A stretch of DNA of 64,000 nucleotides from contig JAFXKI010000003.1 of the NCBI GenBank assembly GCA_017531845.1, positions 262,354 to 326,353 of the forward strand. Direction: 5' to 3'. The stretch is from Opitutales bacterium (GTDB lineage: Bacteria; Verrucomicrobiota; Verrucomicrobiia; Opitutales; UBA953). The notes beneath the pieces are model-generated. The model was not told where the DNA came from. It was given only the letters and a program-made list of their open reading frames with translations, and did not search any database. The position numbers were made by a program, and so were the translations under genes. This document shows positions 1 to 10,468 of the stretch, piece by piece (positions within the stretch are counted from its first letter, which is position 1; the number at the start of each line of letters is the position of its first letter).

Positions 1-429
1 AGGCGCATCGAAGAACGCACGGAATTTTCGGCTCCGCTAACGACCGCCGAAGATATTTTTAAATTTTTCGAACGGAAAGCCCTCCCGCTTGATCGCGAAA
101 AATGCTGGGTGCTTTGCACAGATGCAAAAAACAGAGTCATCCGCTTTGAAGAAATTACGGCGGGAACGGCAACGGCATCCGTTTTTCATCCGAGAGATTT
201 TCTTCGCCCCGCAATCCGCGCCAACGCCTCCGCCCTCGCCCTCGTCCACAATCACCCCAGCGGCGATGCTTCGCCCTCCGCAAGCGATATTCGCATCACG
301 CGCTCGCTCGCGGAAGCCTGCAAGATTTTCGACATTCGACTCCTCGATCACGTCATTATCGGCAGGCGCAATATTCCGCCGCACACTCGCGGCTACTTTT
401 CCTTCTCCGACGCCGGACTTCTCCCGTAA
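1..429 (+). CDS. radC: RadC-family JAB-domain protein, 3' part
   Basis: The reading frame is open from the first base, so the gene begins upstream of the window and only the last 142 codons are present. It carries the JAB/MPN metalloprotease-like signature of the RadC family: HNHPSGD (H-x-H-P-S-G-D) followed by DIRITRSLAEACKIFDIRLLDHVIIG, here cited as the conserved ending 'LLDHVIIG'. RadC was once called a DNA repair protein; its biochemical role is unresolved, and members are often linked to DNA uptake or mobile DNA. The catalytic-type His, His and Asp are all present, so this end looks intact. Identification of the family is secure; the symbol is the conventional one. Confidence 0.9.
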   Translation, partial: RRIEERTEFSAPLTTAEDIFKFFERKALPLDREKCWVLCTDAKNRVIRFEEITAGTATASVFHPRDFLRPAIRANASALALVHNHPSGDASPSASDIRITRSLAEACKIFDIRLLDHVIIGRRNIPPHTRGYFSFSDAGLLP

Positions 430-461
430 AAAAACAAAACGGGAAAAACTTTGCTTTCCCC

Positions 462-875
462 ATGCGATTTACTTCGTTTAAACGTTCCCGCAACGAAACA
501 CCCTGCGAATGGCTGATTGAGCCGTTGCGTTCCCGCGAGGGCTTTTTTGTGCGGCGTACGTTCGGGTGCTGGTCGTTTTACATCGGAGAGAAAAACGTTC
601 TGCTTTACGTTCCCGCCGGCGACGAGGACGGCGAAGGTATTTTGATTCCGACTTCGCCGGAATTTCATGCATCGCTCACGGCGCAATTTCCCGCACTTAC
701 GCAGCACTCGTTTTTGAAAAAATGGCTTTACCTCGGAGCCCGAAGCGAAGATTACGAAGAAACCGCCGAATCGATCGTCCGGCTCATCTTGCGCGAAGAT
801 GCGCGCATCGGCGTTCCCGGCAACATCCGAAGTCGGGCAAACGCACAAAAAAAGTCCTCAAGGTCAAGAAAATAA
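462..875 (+). CDS. Conserved hypothetical protein, possibly TfoX N-terminal-like
   Basis: A 137-residue soluble protein starting 32 bp after radC, probably cotranscribed with it. The core around residues 30-45 reads VRRTFGCWSFYIGEKN, a 'R-x-FG-x-x-x-x-Y-x-G' pattern that recalls the start of TfoX N-terminal domains (R-x-MFGG-x-G-x-Y-x-x-G). It is followed by a β-rich stretch and a C-terminal helix ending 'RIGVPG'. The tail after residue 115 is basic (KKSSRSRK) and may be disordered. No signal peptide or membrane segment is visible. The TfoX resemblance is weak and I would not assign a competence function from it; a separate conserved family of unknown function is equally likely. Confidence 0.55.
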   Translation: MRFTSFKRSRNETPCEWLIEPLRSREGFFVRRTFGCWSFYIGEKNVLLYVPAGDEDGEGILIPTSPEFHASLTAQFPALTQHSFLKKWLYLGARSEDYEETAESIVRLILREDARIGVPGNIRSRANAQKKSSRSRK

Positions 876-951
876 GGTGTTTCCGCATCGTTTTTTTTTC
901 GAACTTTTGTTCTTGTCCAAGGAATATTTTTCAGGCAGGTTTTTAGGTGCT

Positions 952-2109
952 ATGAAGAACTTATTTCTCTCAGCCGCAATGATGTCGGCATTCGCCGGAA
1001 TGGCGTTTGCAGCAAACCCCTCATCAACTGCCCCGCAGAGCGACGTTCCCGAGTTGAGCGTCGATAAATTCCTCTCGGCGGCGCACAACATGCAGGAAGC
1101 CATCAAAAACGAAGATCCCGTTCTCGAAAAATTCGATCTCGATGTCGACGATCTTCAGATTATGATGCCCGATGAACAGTTCCAGGCCGTGTGCGACGCC
1201 ATTTCTTCGCACTACGCGGAAATCGCAATCGGGGACAACAACAGTGCTAAGCTCGAAGACGCAAAAGCGATTTTCGGTGCGGAAAACGCAAAGGAAATCC
1301 AGCCGTTTATCGGAAACCAGCCTGCCATCGACAACGCACGCCGCCAACTCCGCGGCGCCTACGAAGTCTTCGCAGACTACCACTCCACGCAGGAACTCGC
1401 GTCCTCCGTCGTGGACTGGAACTGGGGCGACTCCTGGGGCGTAACAATCAACCCGAATGTCGGGACTCTCGGTATCGGGATTGATGCCGGCTACGAATTT
1501 AACCGATTCTTCAAAGTCCGCGCACACTACGGCACGGGTCGTTTGGATACGACGATGAGACTGTCCGATACAGACCTTGATGTTGAATGGGAAAATCAGG
1601 ACAACTACGGTATCTTTGTTGACTGGCACCCGAAAGGTTCGCAGTTCCACGTAACACTCGGACTCATGCGCATGGATCCGCGCCTTCGTGTTGAAGCGAA
1701 CTACCACGGAACATCTTATGCCTATGATGCGACTGGCGCCGGAGCGCAGTACGATGTCAAGTCGGACTACATCATGGAAGGTCGCTGGGAAAACGAAGTT
1801 CAACCCTATGTGGGTGTCGGCTGGTCTTCCGACGGTAGCAAAAAGCGCACGCTTTATTTCTCCATCGACCTCGGTCTCGCCTACCTCGGCGAAGGAAATT
1901 ACAAGGAAAGCGGAGCCCCGCACTTCTACAAAAACGGACAACCTTTTGATCCGAACAATCCGTTGAACAACCTTGGAGAAATCGACGCCGTTTCCACTCT
2001 CCAGAAGTTTGACGGGAACGTTCGTGATGCCGTGGACAAAGTGGCGGACTTCCTGAATGACATGTATGTCTATCCGGTTATTCAGATCGGCGGCGGTATT
2101 CGCTTCTAA
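952..2109 (+). CDS. Outer-membrane β-barrel protein (porin-like), hypothetical
   Basis: A 385-residue secreted protein. The reading frame is open further upstream, but the ATG at 952 is chosen because it begins a clean signal peptide (MKNLFLSAAMMSAFAGMAFA, cleavage after AFA). Residues about 30-140 are helical and polar; from about 150 alternating hydrophobic/aromatic β-strands appear (DSWGVTINPNVGTLGIG, RFFKVRAHYGTG). The protein ends '...IQIGGGIRF', a terminal Phe typical of proteins inserted by the BAM complex. It is therefore likely an outer-membrane barrel with a periplasmic N-terminal region. The substrate or function cannot be read from the sequence. A strong terminator follows immediately. 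Confidence 0.75.
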   Translation: MKNLFLSAAMMSAFAGMAFAANPSSTAPQSDVPELSVDKFLSAAHNMQEAIKNEDPVLEKFDLDVDDLQIMMPDEQFQAVCDAISSHYAEIAIGDNNSAKLEDAKAIFGAENAKEIQPFIGNQPAIDNARRQLRGAYEVFADYHSTQELASSVVDWNWGDSWGVTINPNVGTLGIGIDAGYEFNRFFKVRAHYGTGRLDTTMRLSDTDLDVEWENQDNYGIFVDWHPKGSQFHVTLGLMRMDPRLRVEANYHGTSYAYDATGAGAQYDVKSDYIMEGRWENEVQPYVGVGWSSDGSKKRTLYFSIDLGLAYLGEGNYKESGAPHFYKNGQPFDPNNPLNNLGEIDAVSTLQKFDGNVRDAVDKVADFLNDMYVYPVIQIGGGIRF

Positions 2110-2131
2110 TCTGCGTTTCCGGTTATTAAAC

Positions 2132-2168
2132 AAAAAACTCCTCCGAAAATTCAGCGGAGGAGTTTTTT
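2132..2168. terminator. Bidirectional intrinsic terminator between the barrel gene and rnpB
   Basis: Perfect stem actcctccg / cggaggagt with a 9-base loop, flanked by an A-run on the left and T6 on the right. It can end transcription of the barrel gene on the plus strand and of rnpB on the minus strand, whose mature 3' end lies about 20 bp away. Confidence 0.85.
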
Positions 2169-2186
2169 GTTTCTTTTTCTGAAAAT

Positions 2187-2581
2187 CTTCGAGGTGCTGT
2201 AAGCCGGATTCCGTAATGCGAAAAGCTTTCGCGTTCTCGCATTCGCATTCATTCCTCTGAAGCGCGTTCCCGCGCTTCCCGCCTTGCGGCGGTGCGACAT
2301 ACCCGCGAGCATCGGACGGGCAGCCCGCTCGCCTATTCTGTCTTGCACCGGATTGGGTTTGTCCTGCCTCCTTCGTTGCCGTCGGAGCGGTGAGCTTTTA
2401 CCTCGCCTTTTCACCCTTACCCGCGCGTTCCCGCGCAGGCGGTTTGTTTTCTGTGACACTGTCCGTCAACGCGCCTTGCGACGCACCGCCCCCGTTTTCA
2501 CGGGGAATCCTGCCCTGTGGTGTCCGGACTTTCCTCTCGCAAAAACCTGCGTTCCCGCGAGCGAATGCGCGCACCTCGAAG
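2187..2581 (-). ncRNA. rnpB: RNase P RNA (bacterial type A)
   Basis: The catalytic RNA of RNase P, which matures tRNA 5' ends. Read on the minus strand, the 5' part has the near-universal GAGGAAAGTCCGG, the middle has GGTAAAAGCTCACCG and CGGTGCAAGACAGAATAGG, and the 3' part has GAATCCGGCTTACAG. The ends are set by a perfect P1 helix: cttcgaggtgc at 2571-2581 (minus sense) pairs with gcacctcgaag at 2187-2197. Length is about 395 nt, normal for type A. Three copies of the window-wide CGTTCCC/GGGAACG word (near 2267, 2426 and 2550) sit within variable helices. At 2262-2280 the word forms its own hairpin, gaagcgc...gcgcttc. Confidence 0.93.
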
Positions 2582-2769
2582 ACGCGTTCCATTGTCGGAA
2601 GAACTTTCCGAAAAAGCAAACGGAAATTTGTTGTCCCGGCGGAACAAGAGTGGAAGAGATGAATAATGGAAGGGTGAAAAAGTGGAAAAACGGATTCGGT
2701 GCACTTTATGATGAGGCAACACGCGTTCGCTATTTACAATCCTGCGGAAATAATACAGAATGGGGGTTT

Positions 2770-2809
2770 CCTTTCTTTGCAGATCAGACGCGGTGTCTGA
2801 TCGGAAAGG
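2770..2809 (+). promoter_or_regulatory. Hairpin in the rpsA upstream region
   Basis: The 294 bp between rnpB and rpsA hold no gene. They must contain the divergent promoters of both. At 2782-2802 there is a perfect 8-bp stem (gatcagac / gtctgatc, 5-nt loop), extended by a bulged second helix cctttc / gaaagg at 2770-2775 and 2804-2809. It lies about 67 bp before the rpsA start and lacks a T-run, so it is not an intrinsic terminator for rpsA. S1 genes are autoregulated through leader structure in other bacteria, so a leader role is possible but unproven. Confidence 0.4.
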
Positions 2810-2875
2810 AAAAAAACAACCATCAACCCTGCGCAAACACAAAGTTTTCGCAGATCAAGAAAGTTAAAACCACAA

Positions 2876-4585
<1,710 letters not shown>

Positions 4586-4611
4586 TCCGGATTTTAAAAT
4601 CCGAAATAAAG

Positions 4612-4650
4612 AAAACGTTCCCACAGGTTTTCCTCGGGAACGTTTTTTTT
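4612..4650 (+). terminator. Intrinsic terminator after rpsA, built from an inverted motif pair
   Basis: aaaacgttccc and gggaacgtttt face each other across a 13-base loop and are followed by T8. The arms are two opposed copies of the CGTTCCC/GGGAACG word. A smaller palindrome, cggatttt/aaaatccg, precedes it at 4588-4603. Confidence 0.88.
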
Positions 4651-4750
4651 GTAAACGTATCCAAACATCCCCAAGCGTTCCCGCGCGTGCGTGAAATGCA
4701 ATCGGAATTTTTGCTTGCTCACGTTTACCCGTTTCAAAGAAAATGATGCC

Positions 4751-6568
4751 GTGAAGTACACCCCTAAATTTATCATTGCGCTTTGTTCCTTTTTTTTGGT
4801 TTTGAATCCCTGCGTGCCTACAGCATTTGCAGACGGTTCCCCGCGCCCGAAAACAAAGCAGGCTTCCGTTAAAAAATCTTCCGGAAAAAAAGCCCCCGAA
4901 AAAAAAACCGGGAACGCGAAAAAGCCCGAAAGCAAAGACGCGAAAAAAGCGACTCCGACCGGCGGGGAATGGGGTGATCCGGGAAAACTGGAACGAAAAA
5001 TTGAGCAGAGCGTTGCCAAAAATTTTAAAACATGGTCCCCTGCCGAACTTGATAAATTTTTCAAGGACGAAGAAAACCTGAAAGCACTCGCTAAATGGGA
5101 ATTACTCCGCGCTCTGCAGGAAGATGAAGAAGAGTTTAAAAGCTTCAAGATGTCCGTGAAAAAATCCGATGTTCGGCGCTTTTACGGAGAATTTTCAGAC
5201 GACTTAGAGTGGATTGAAGGCTATCTCTATACGGCTCCGCCTAAAAATGCACACTTTGCCATGAGGCTTCTTCGCGCGTTTATCGAAAAAGACGAAGAAG
5301 TCAAAAGCGTTCCCGCGATAAAAAAAATCGCAACCGGCGTTGTCGGGGAATTTTCCCGACGAGGGTGGTTTGATGATGAATTTGAAACGGATCCGGAACT
5401 CAAAATCAAAAACGGACCAACCCGTATCTACAAGCGCTTTAAATTTTTCTCCGAAAGCTGGCGCGAAAAACGTTTGAATAAAATTTTTGACGATCTGGAT
5501 TTTTGGGATACACGAATTATCGTCGGCGTTACCGGACGCACCAACAATATTTATTTCGGAAGCGAAGAATCACTGCGCTGGGGGCAGGACAACGTCAAGC
5601 TCCCCGAAGCCGGTTATGCCAGCCCTCGCGATATTTTTCAGATGCCCTACCGTCTTTGGAATAAAGTCGGAGATAGCGTGCATACGTCTGATTACTACGA
5701 GCCGTTTATGAGTTGGTACGGACGCAATCAGCTCAAGCGCGCACGGGAAGTCGGCTGCGTTTGCGGCGGGGTCTCGCACTACGGAGCCACGGCTGCCTGC
5801 GCAAACGGCATTCCCGCCGTTACGATGGGCGAGCCGGGGCACTGCGCGTTTGCCACGCGTCAAAAGGGCAAGTGGCGGGACAACAACTCGGTTGTATGGG
5901 ATCGCAGCCTTCATTGGCGGCTTTGGGACGAAACCTCGTGGCAATTTCTTCATCTGACGCAAGCCGTTTACGACGATGTTAAAACCGCCTACGCCGCATT
6001 CCGCGCGGGAACGCTCGCACGCATCGTCGCTTCAGAAAAGAAAAAGCCTACACCGGAGCGTGTGTTTGAGCTCTACGAATACGCCCTCGAGAAACAACCG
6101 ATTAATTTCCCGATTTGGCGAGAATATCTCGAATTTGCCCAAGCGCAAAAAAAGGACAAGGCGTTTTGGAAAAATGCGCAAAAGAAAATTCTCGATGCCT
6201 TCTTGCCGGAATTTCCGGATGTCGCCGCCACGCTTCTCGGGAAAATCGTTTATCCGAATCTGCTCCCGCTGATCGATAACGACGACGAAAAAATCGCACT
6301 CTTTTCGAATTTTTGGGAAAAATCCGAAGGCTTCGGCTGTGGGCGCTGGGATTGCGAAGCCTCATGGGAATACGAGATCCGCGCGCTCGGCGGGAACGCC
6401 GAAAGCAATAAGGCATTTCGCAAAAACTACGATAAGGAAAATCCCGTAAAACCGCCGAACAGCGGTGCTGCCGGACGTTATTTGGAGAAAATAGCCCCTC
6501 TCGTCGCATCCAAGAAGGATTATGCCAAATGCTTCGAACTTTGGAAATCGGGAACGCCGAGAAAATAG
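4751..6568 (+). CDS. Secreted protein with transglutaminase-like Cys/His region, hypothetical
   Basis: About 605 residues. An ATG at 4691 is in frame, but the GTG at 4751 is preferred because it starts a signal peptide (KYTPKFIIALCSFFLVL...TAFA). Residues about 30-75 are a Lys/Pro-rich linker (KKSSGKKAPEKK and similar). A helical region follows, then at about residues 335-365 'GCVCGGVSHYGATAACANGIPAV' with 'GEPGHCAFA' close behind; this Cys...His spacing resembles the catalytic part of transglutaminase-like folds found in Planctomycetes and Verrucomicrobia proteins. The C-terminal 200 residues look like helical repeats. It is periplasmic or secreted, and probably cotranscribed with the thioredoxin-fold gene 48 bp downstream. 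Substrate and activity are unknown. Confidence 0.65.
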   Translation: MKYTPKFIIALCSFFLVLNPCVPTAFADGSPRPKTKQASVKKSSGKKAPEKKTGNAKKPESKDAKKATPTGGEWGDPGKLERKIEQSVAKNFKTWSPAELDKFFKDEENLKALAKWELLRALQEDEEEFKSFKMSVKKSDVRRFYGEFSDDLEWIEGYLYTAPPKNAHFAMRLLRAFIEKDEEVKSVPAIKKIATGVVGEFSRRGWFDDEFETDPELKIKNGPTRIYKRFKFFSESWREKRLNKIFDDLDFWDTRIIVGVTGRTNNIYFGSEESLRWGQDNVKLPEAGYASPRDIFQMPYRLWNKVGDSVHTSDYYEPFMSWYGRNQLKRAREVGCVCGGVSHYGATAACANGIPAVTMGEPGHCAFATRQKGKWRDNNSVVWDRSLHWRLWDETSWQFLHLTQAVYDDVKTAYAAFRAGTLARIVASEKKKPTPERVFELYEYALEKQPINFPIWREYLEFAQAQKKDKAFWKNAQKKILDAFLPEFPDVAATLLGKIVYPNLLPLIDNDDEKIALFSNFWEKSEGFGCGRWDCEASWEYEIRALGGNAESNKAFRKNYDKENPVKPPNSGAAGRYLEKIAPLVASKKDYAKCFELWKSGTPRK

Positions 6569-6616
6569 CAGTCAGCGTTTAGGTTTTTCGAACCTTTAAA
6601 AAAGGAAAATATTTTT

Positions 6617-7564
6617 ATGCTAAAAAAAATTTTTATCGCCCTGCTCTGCCTGGTTTTCACGGGAACATCCGCTTTTGCCGCGTTTTCCGCCAAAACTTTT
6701 GCCGCAGCGAAAAAGCGAAACCCCAAAGACGGAATTATCGTTTATTTTTACGGCCCGGACTGGGACGTGCGTAGCACCAAGATGCTCAAAACACTCTGGG
6801 AAAGCTCCGAAATAAAAAATGCCTGCGGAGACGCATCCATGCTTTCCGTTCCCGTTTATCAGGAGCCGAATGAAAAGCAGAAAAAAAATGCGAAAGCAAT
6901 TCGCGAAGGCATGAAAGTGCCTCACATTTTTTCCTACCCGGCAATCGTGATGTTCACGGAAGAAGGGGAAAAATATTACATTTTACAAGGAGATGAAATT
7001 TTTGAGGACAAGGCGGAAGTTGCCGAAACCATCAAGGCAAAGCTCAAATTATTTCGGGAACGCAAAGCTATTTTGAAAAAAGCCGAACGCGCGAAAGGAG
7101 TCGAAAAAGCAAAGCTTTACGGCGATGCCCTCCTGGAAGGAATCGAGCCTCCGGCAAACGCCCTCAAAATCATCAAGGCAAGCGACCCGAAAGGTGAGAC
7201 TCCCTACGCTAAGCGCCTTGAGTTTGATGTCTTTAAGTTGCTGACGGATCAAACTTATAAAGACCCGGACAAACCGGATAAGGTTTTGATTAAGCCGGAT
7301 GCCGCCGTTGCTCTCGTCACCAAACTTGCCATAGAAGACGAAACCACCTACTTGCCCGAGCAACGCCAAGAGCTCCTCGCCTGTTGTGCCGCTTATTTAC
7401 GCCGCCTCGACAAAACAGATTCGCGTATAAAAATGCTTCACAAAAAAATCTTAGAAATCGATCCCGATTCTATTTGGGCAGATTTCGTGAAAGACTCGGA
7501 AGCGCGCTGGCTCGGTGTCGAAAAGAAAAAAGACAAGAAGGAAAAACGCCGTAAAAGAAAATAA
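6617..7564 (+). CDS. Secreted thioredoxin-fold protein lacking the CxxC motif
   Basis: A 315-residue protein with signal peptide (MLKKIFIALLCLVFTGTSAFA) and an AAGGA box about 10 bp upstream of the ATG. The mature N-terminus has the thioredoxin β-strand plus helix arrangement: 'GIIVYFYGPDWDVRSTKMLKTLW' aligns with the 'vlvdFwApWCgpCk' segment, but the two cysteines are replaced (WDVRS). The cis-Pro-like 'SYPAIVMF' follows. So the fold is probably kept while redox activity is lost. The C-terminal half is helical and ends in a Lys-rich tail (KKKDKKEKRRKRK). It follows the transglutaminase-like gene and may act with it in the periplasm. The fold call rests on pattern only. Confidence 0.6.
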   Translation: MLKKIFIALLCLVFTGTSAFAAFSAKTFAAAKKRNPKDGIIVYFYGPDWDVRSTKMLKTLWESSEIKNACGDASMLSVPVYQEPNEKQKKNAKAIREGMKVPHIFSYPAIVMFTEEGEKYYILQGDEIFEDKAEVAETIKAKLKLFRERKAILKKAERAKGVEKAKLYGDALLEGIEPPANALKIIKASDPKGETPYAKRLEFDVFKLLTDQTYKDPDKPDKVLIKPDAAVALVTKLAIEDETTYLPEQRQELLACCAAYLRRLDKTDSRIKMLHKKILEIDPDSIWADFVKDSEARWLGVEKKKDKKEKRRKRK

Positions 7565-7580
7565 GCGGAAATCGCTTTCT

Positions 7581-8909
7581 CTAATCTTTCAACTCTTTCT
7601 TCTTTTCGTTTTCGATCATTTTCTGAGCGGGAACAAGTCCTTTTTCCGCGGCTTTTTTTGCCCATTCAAGAGCTTCGATCCGGTTCGCGGGAACGCCTTC
7701 TCCGTTTATCAGGCAAACCGCCAAATTGAATTGGGAAGCCGCATGTCCCTGCTCGGCGGCGAGGCGGAAAAGGCGTGCAGCTTTCGCTTTGTCGGCGGGA
7801 ACGCCGCGTCCGTAATAATAAATTCGGGCAAGCTCATATTGCCCGATGGCTGAGCCGGCGTCAGCAGCGGCATTCAACCATTTAATGCTTTCGGCGATTT
7901 TCCCTGAATCTTTGCAAAGAACGCCGTAAAGAGCGCGAAAATAGGCTAATTTTTTCGGATCAAATTCTTCCCCCGGCGCAGGCTCCACCGCAAGTTCCAG
8001 CCAATGCGTGCCCAGCGCGCGGTTTTTCCGGATTCCGCCGAAGCCTCCGAGATACGCGTCCACCAGAAAAGAGCGGGCAAACCAAAGACCTTGTTCCGCC
8101 GCCTTCGTTATGCGGAGAAGACCGCCTTCGATGTCTGCGGGAACGGCTTTCCCTTCTATCAGCAGGCAACCGAGGACAAAATCCCCGTAAACGCTTCCTC
8201 GGAGAGAGGCTTTTTCCGCCCAGGAAACGGCTTCTTCCACGTTCCCGCTCGTGTAGTAATAACTTGCCAAAAATCCCTGAGCGTCCGCGTCGTTTTGCTC
8301 TGCGGCAGAGCGCAAAAAAATCATGCCGAGAGTTTCATTTTTCTCAAGAATTCCTCCGCGAAGATATTCTTTTCCGAGCCAAAACTGCGCAGGGGCGAAA
8401 CCTGCCGTCGCCGCATCTTTCATCAATTCCGCAGCGCGCGCGGGATCGGCTTCGCAAACGCCCTCAACGCCGGAAAGCAAAAATAGAGCCAGCGATGCCT
8501 GCGCAGGCGCGATTCCCTGCTCTGCCGCTTTTTCCCACCAAAAAAAAGCTTTTTCCGGGCTTTGCTCAATTCCGGCAAATCCGCCTCGCATATACAAGCC
8601 GCCGAGAGTTCCCTGTGCGGGAGCGCAACCGCCGTTTGCCGATTTTAAAAGCCACTCAAAGGCTTCTTCCGGCTTATTCAAAACATTTGCACAATGAAAA
8701 TAGATACGATACTGAGCTGCGGGATCGCCGGCTTGAGCCTTTTCCAAATCTTTTCCGAAATCGTAATTCGGTGTTCCCGGAGCAACAGAATCAGGCGCCG
8801 TCGGGGGAAAATCCTCAGGAGCCGTCTCTTGGGCGAAAAGAGGCGCGACGCACATGCTGAGCGCGAGGAAAGAAGTTACTTTTTTAAAAAAACCGAAATC
8901 TTGCTTCAT
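7581..8909 (-). CDS. Sel1-like repeat (TPR-type) secreted protein
   Basis: A 442-residue protein starting at ATG 8909 (an in-frame ATG at 8918 is the alternative), with a signal peptide ending 'CVAPLFAQ'. From about residue 50 it is a solenoid of roughly nine to ten Sel1-like repeats, with the A-x-x-G-x-x-x-A-Q-x-x-L-G pattern plain in 'GGCAPAQGTLGGLYMRGG', 'AGFAPAQFWLGKEYLRGG' and 'GHAASQFNLAVCLINGEG'. Such proteins act as protein-protein interaction scaffolds, often in envelope stress or secretion. It is convergent with the thioredoxin-fold gene (16 bp apart) and divergent from the ABC importer. No partner is evident from context. Confidence 0.85.
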   Translation of the reverse strand: MKQDFGFFKKVTSFLALSMCVAPLFAQETAPEDFPPTAPDSVAPGTPNYDFGKDLEKAQAGDPAAQYRIYFHCANVLNKPEEAFEWLLKSANGGCAPAQGTLGGLYMRGGFAGIEQSPEKAFFWWEKAAEQGIAPAQASLALFLLSGVEGVCEADPARAAELMKDAATAGFAPAQFWLGKEYLRGGILEKNETLGMIFLRSAAEQNDADAQGFLASYYYTSGNVEEAVSWAEKASLRGSVYGDFVLGCLLIEGKAVPADIEGGLLRITKAAEQGLWFARSFLVDAYLGGFGGIRKNRALGTHWLELAVEPAPGEEFDPKKLAYFRALYGVLCKDSGKIAESIKWLNAAADAGSAIGQYELARIYYYGRGVPADKAKAARLFRLAAEQGHAASQFNLAVCLINGEGVPANRIEALEWAKKAAEKGLVPAQKMIENEKKKELKD

Positions 8910-9016
8910 AAAGCGCATAAAAATACGAAAATTTTCGCGTTCGACGCAAAATCGAAATTTGTTCGCGGGTTGTAAAAAATCCGTAGGAACGATAGAATGC
9001 GTTTTTTGCCTTTGAA

Positions 9017-10468
9017 ATGAAATTTTTGTTCAGTTTTATCGGGGCGGTTCTGATGCTGATGTTTTGCGGTTGCGAAGAAAATTCGCGCCCGAAGCTGGTA
9101 ATGGTAACCGAAGCGACGTTCCCGCCGTATGAATATCGGGCGGGAACGCAAATTGTCGGTATCGACCCGGAGATTGTCGGAAAAATCGCAGAAAAGCTCG
9201 GCTACGATCTGGTTATTGAAGACATGAGCTTTGATTCGGTAATCACCGCGGTGCAAACCGGGAAAGCGGACATTGCCGCCTCCGGAATTACGGTTACGGA
9301 CGAACGCAGGGAGAAAGTGCTGTTTACGCTTCCGTATGTCATCGCACGCCAAGTAATTATCGTTCCCGAAAATTCTGCGATTCAGGGGAAAAAAGATTTA
9401 AAAGGAAAACGAATCGGCGTTCAGCACGGAACCACAGGAGATATTTTTGTTTCACAAAATATTCAGGAACCGGAGCGCTTTTCCAACGGTGCGCTCGCCG
9501 TTGCCGCACTCGCCGCCGGCAAACTCGACGTCGTCGTTCTCGATGGTGATCCGGCACGGATTCACGTTTCCCGCCGTTCCAATCTGAAAATACTCAACGA
9601 GCCGCTCACGCACGAAGAATACGCATTCGCCCTCGGAAAACATAATCCGGAATTGCACGCACAATTCAATGCTGCGCTAAAGGAACTTCAAACGGCGGGA
9701 ACGCTTGACGCCGTGCGGGACAAATACGTTTCGAAAATGCTTGAAGAAGCCGGCGGGAACGCGTCTGCCGACGCCGGACCTTTCGGAAAACTAAAAAACT
9801 CAATCGACCTGAATTTTCTCAAAGATGCCCGCTACCTTTATTTGTGGAAAGGTTTTTGGACAACCGTAGAAATTTCATTTTTTGCCGTTTTACTCGGGGT
9901 GCTCATCGGTTTCGGAATCGCCGTCATTCGAAGCACCGCAGACCAAACCGGAAAACTTAAAATCCTAAATTTTCTCTGTAAAATTTACCTCACCGTAATT
10001 CGCGGAACGCCTGTCGTCGTCCAGCTGCTCATTATTTATTTTGTGATTTTCGGTGCCGTGGATGTAAGCAAAGTGCTCGTTGCCGTCATCGCGTTCGGAA
10101 TCAATTCCGGTGCTTACGTTGCCGAAATTATCCGTAGCGGCATTATGTCGATTGACCGCGGGCAACTTGAGGCCGGGCGCAGCTTGGGGCTCAGCTACTG
10201 GCAATCCATGCGCGAAATTATTTTGCCGCAGGCTTTCAAGAACGTGCTTCCCGCGCTCGGGAACGAATTTATTGTCCTACTGAAAGAAACCAGTATTTCC
10301 GGCTACATCGCTATTGTCGACCTGACGAAGGGCGGAGACATCATTCGCAGTCAGACTTACGATGCGTTTCTGCCGCTCATGGCAGTCGCTTTGATTTATC
10401 TTGCCGTCGTCATGTTGCTCAGCGGCTTGCTCGGGCGTTTAGAGAAAAGGTTGAAAAGAAATGAGTGA
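9017..10468 (+). CDS. Polar amino-acid ABC importer, fused substrate-binding protein and permease
   Basis: A 483-residue fusion. A lipoprotein-type signal with cysteine at about residue 20 ('MLMFCGCEE') precedes a periplasmic binding domain (about 25-245) with the family-3 signature '[18 protein letters not shown]', '[17 protein letters not shown]' and 'GVQHGTTGD'. From about 275 there is a permease domain of the His/Glu/Gln/Arg/opine type: '[16 protein letters not shown]', '[16 protein letters not shown]' and the EAA loop '[23 protein letters not shown]'. Import of a polar amino acid is likely; the exact substrate is not readable. It overlaps the ATPase gene by 8 bp, so the two are translationally coupled. 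Confidence 0.92.
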   Translation: MKFLFSFIGAVLMLMFCGCEENSRPKLVMVTEATFPPYEYRAGTQIVGIDPEIVGKIAEKLGYDLVIEDMSFDSVITAVQTGKADIAASGITVTDERREKVLFTLPYVIARQVIIVPENSAIQGKKDLKGKRIGVQHGTTGDIFVSQNIQEPERFSNGALAVAALAAGKLDVVVLDGDPARIHVSRRSNLKILNEPLTHEEYAFALGKHNPELHAQFNAALKELQTAGTLDAVRDKYVSKMLEEAGGNASADAGPFGKLKNSIDLNFLKDARYLYLWKGFWTTVEISFFAVLLGVLIGFGIAVIRSTADQTGKLKILNFLCKIYLTVIRGTPVVVQLLIIYFVIFGAVDVSKVLVAVIAFGINSGAYVAEIIRSGIMSIDRGQLEAGRSLGLSYWQSMREIILPQAFKNVLPALGNEFIVLLKETSISGYIAIVDLTKGGDIIRSQTYDAFLPLMAVALIYLAVVMLLSGLLGRLEKRLKRNE

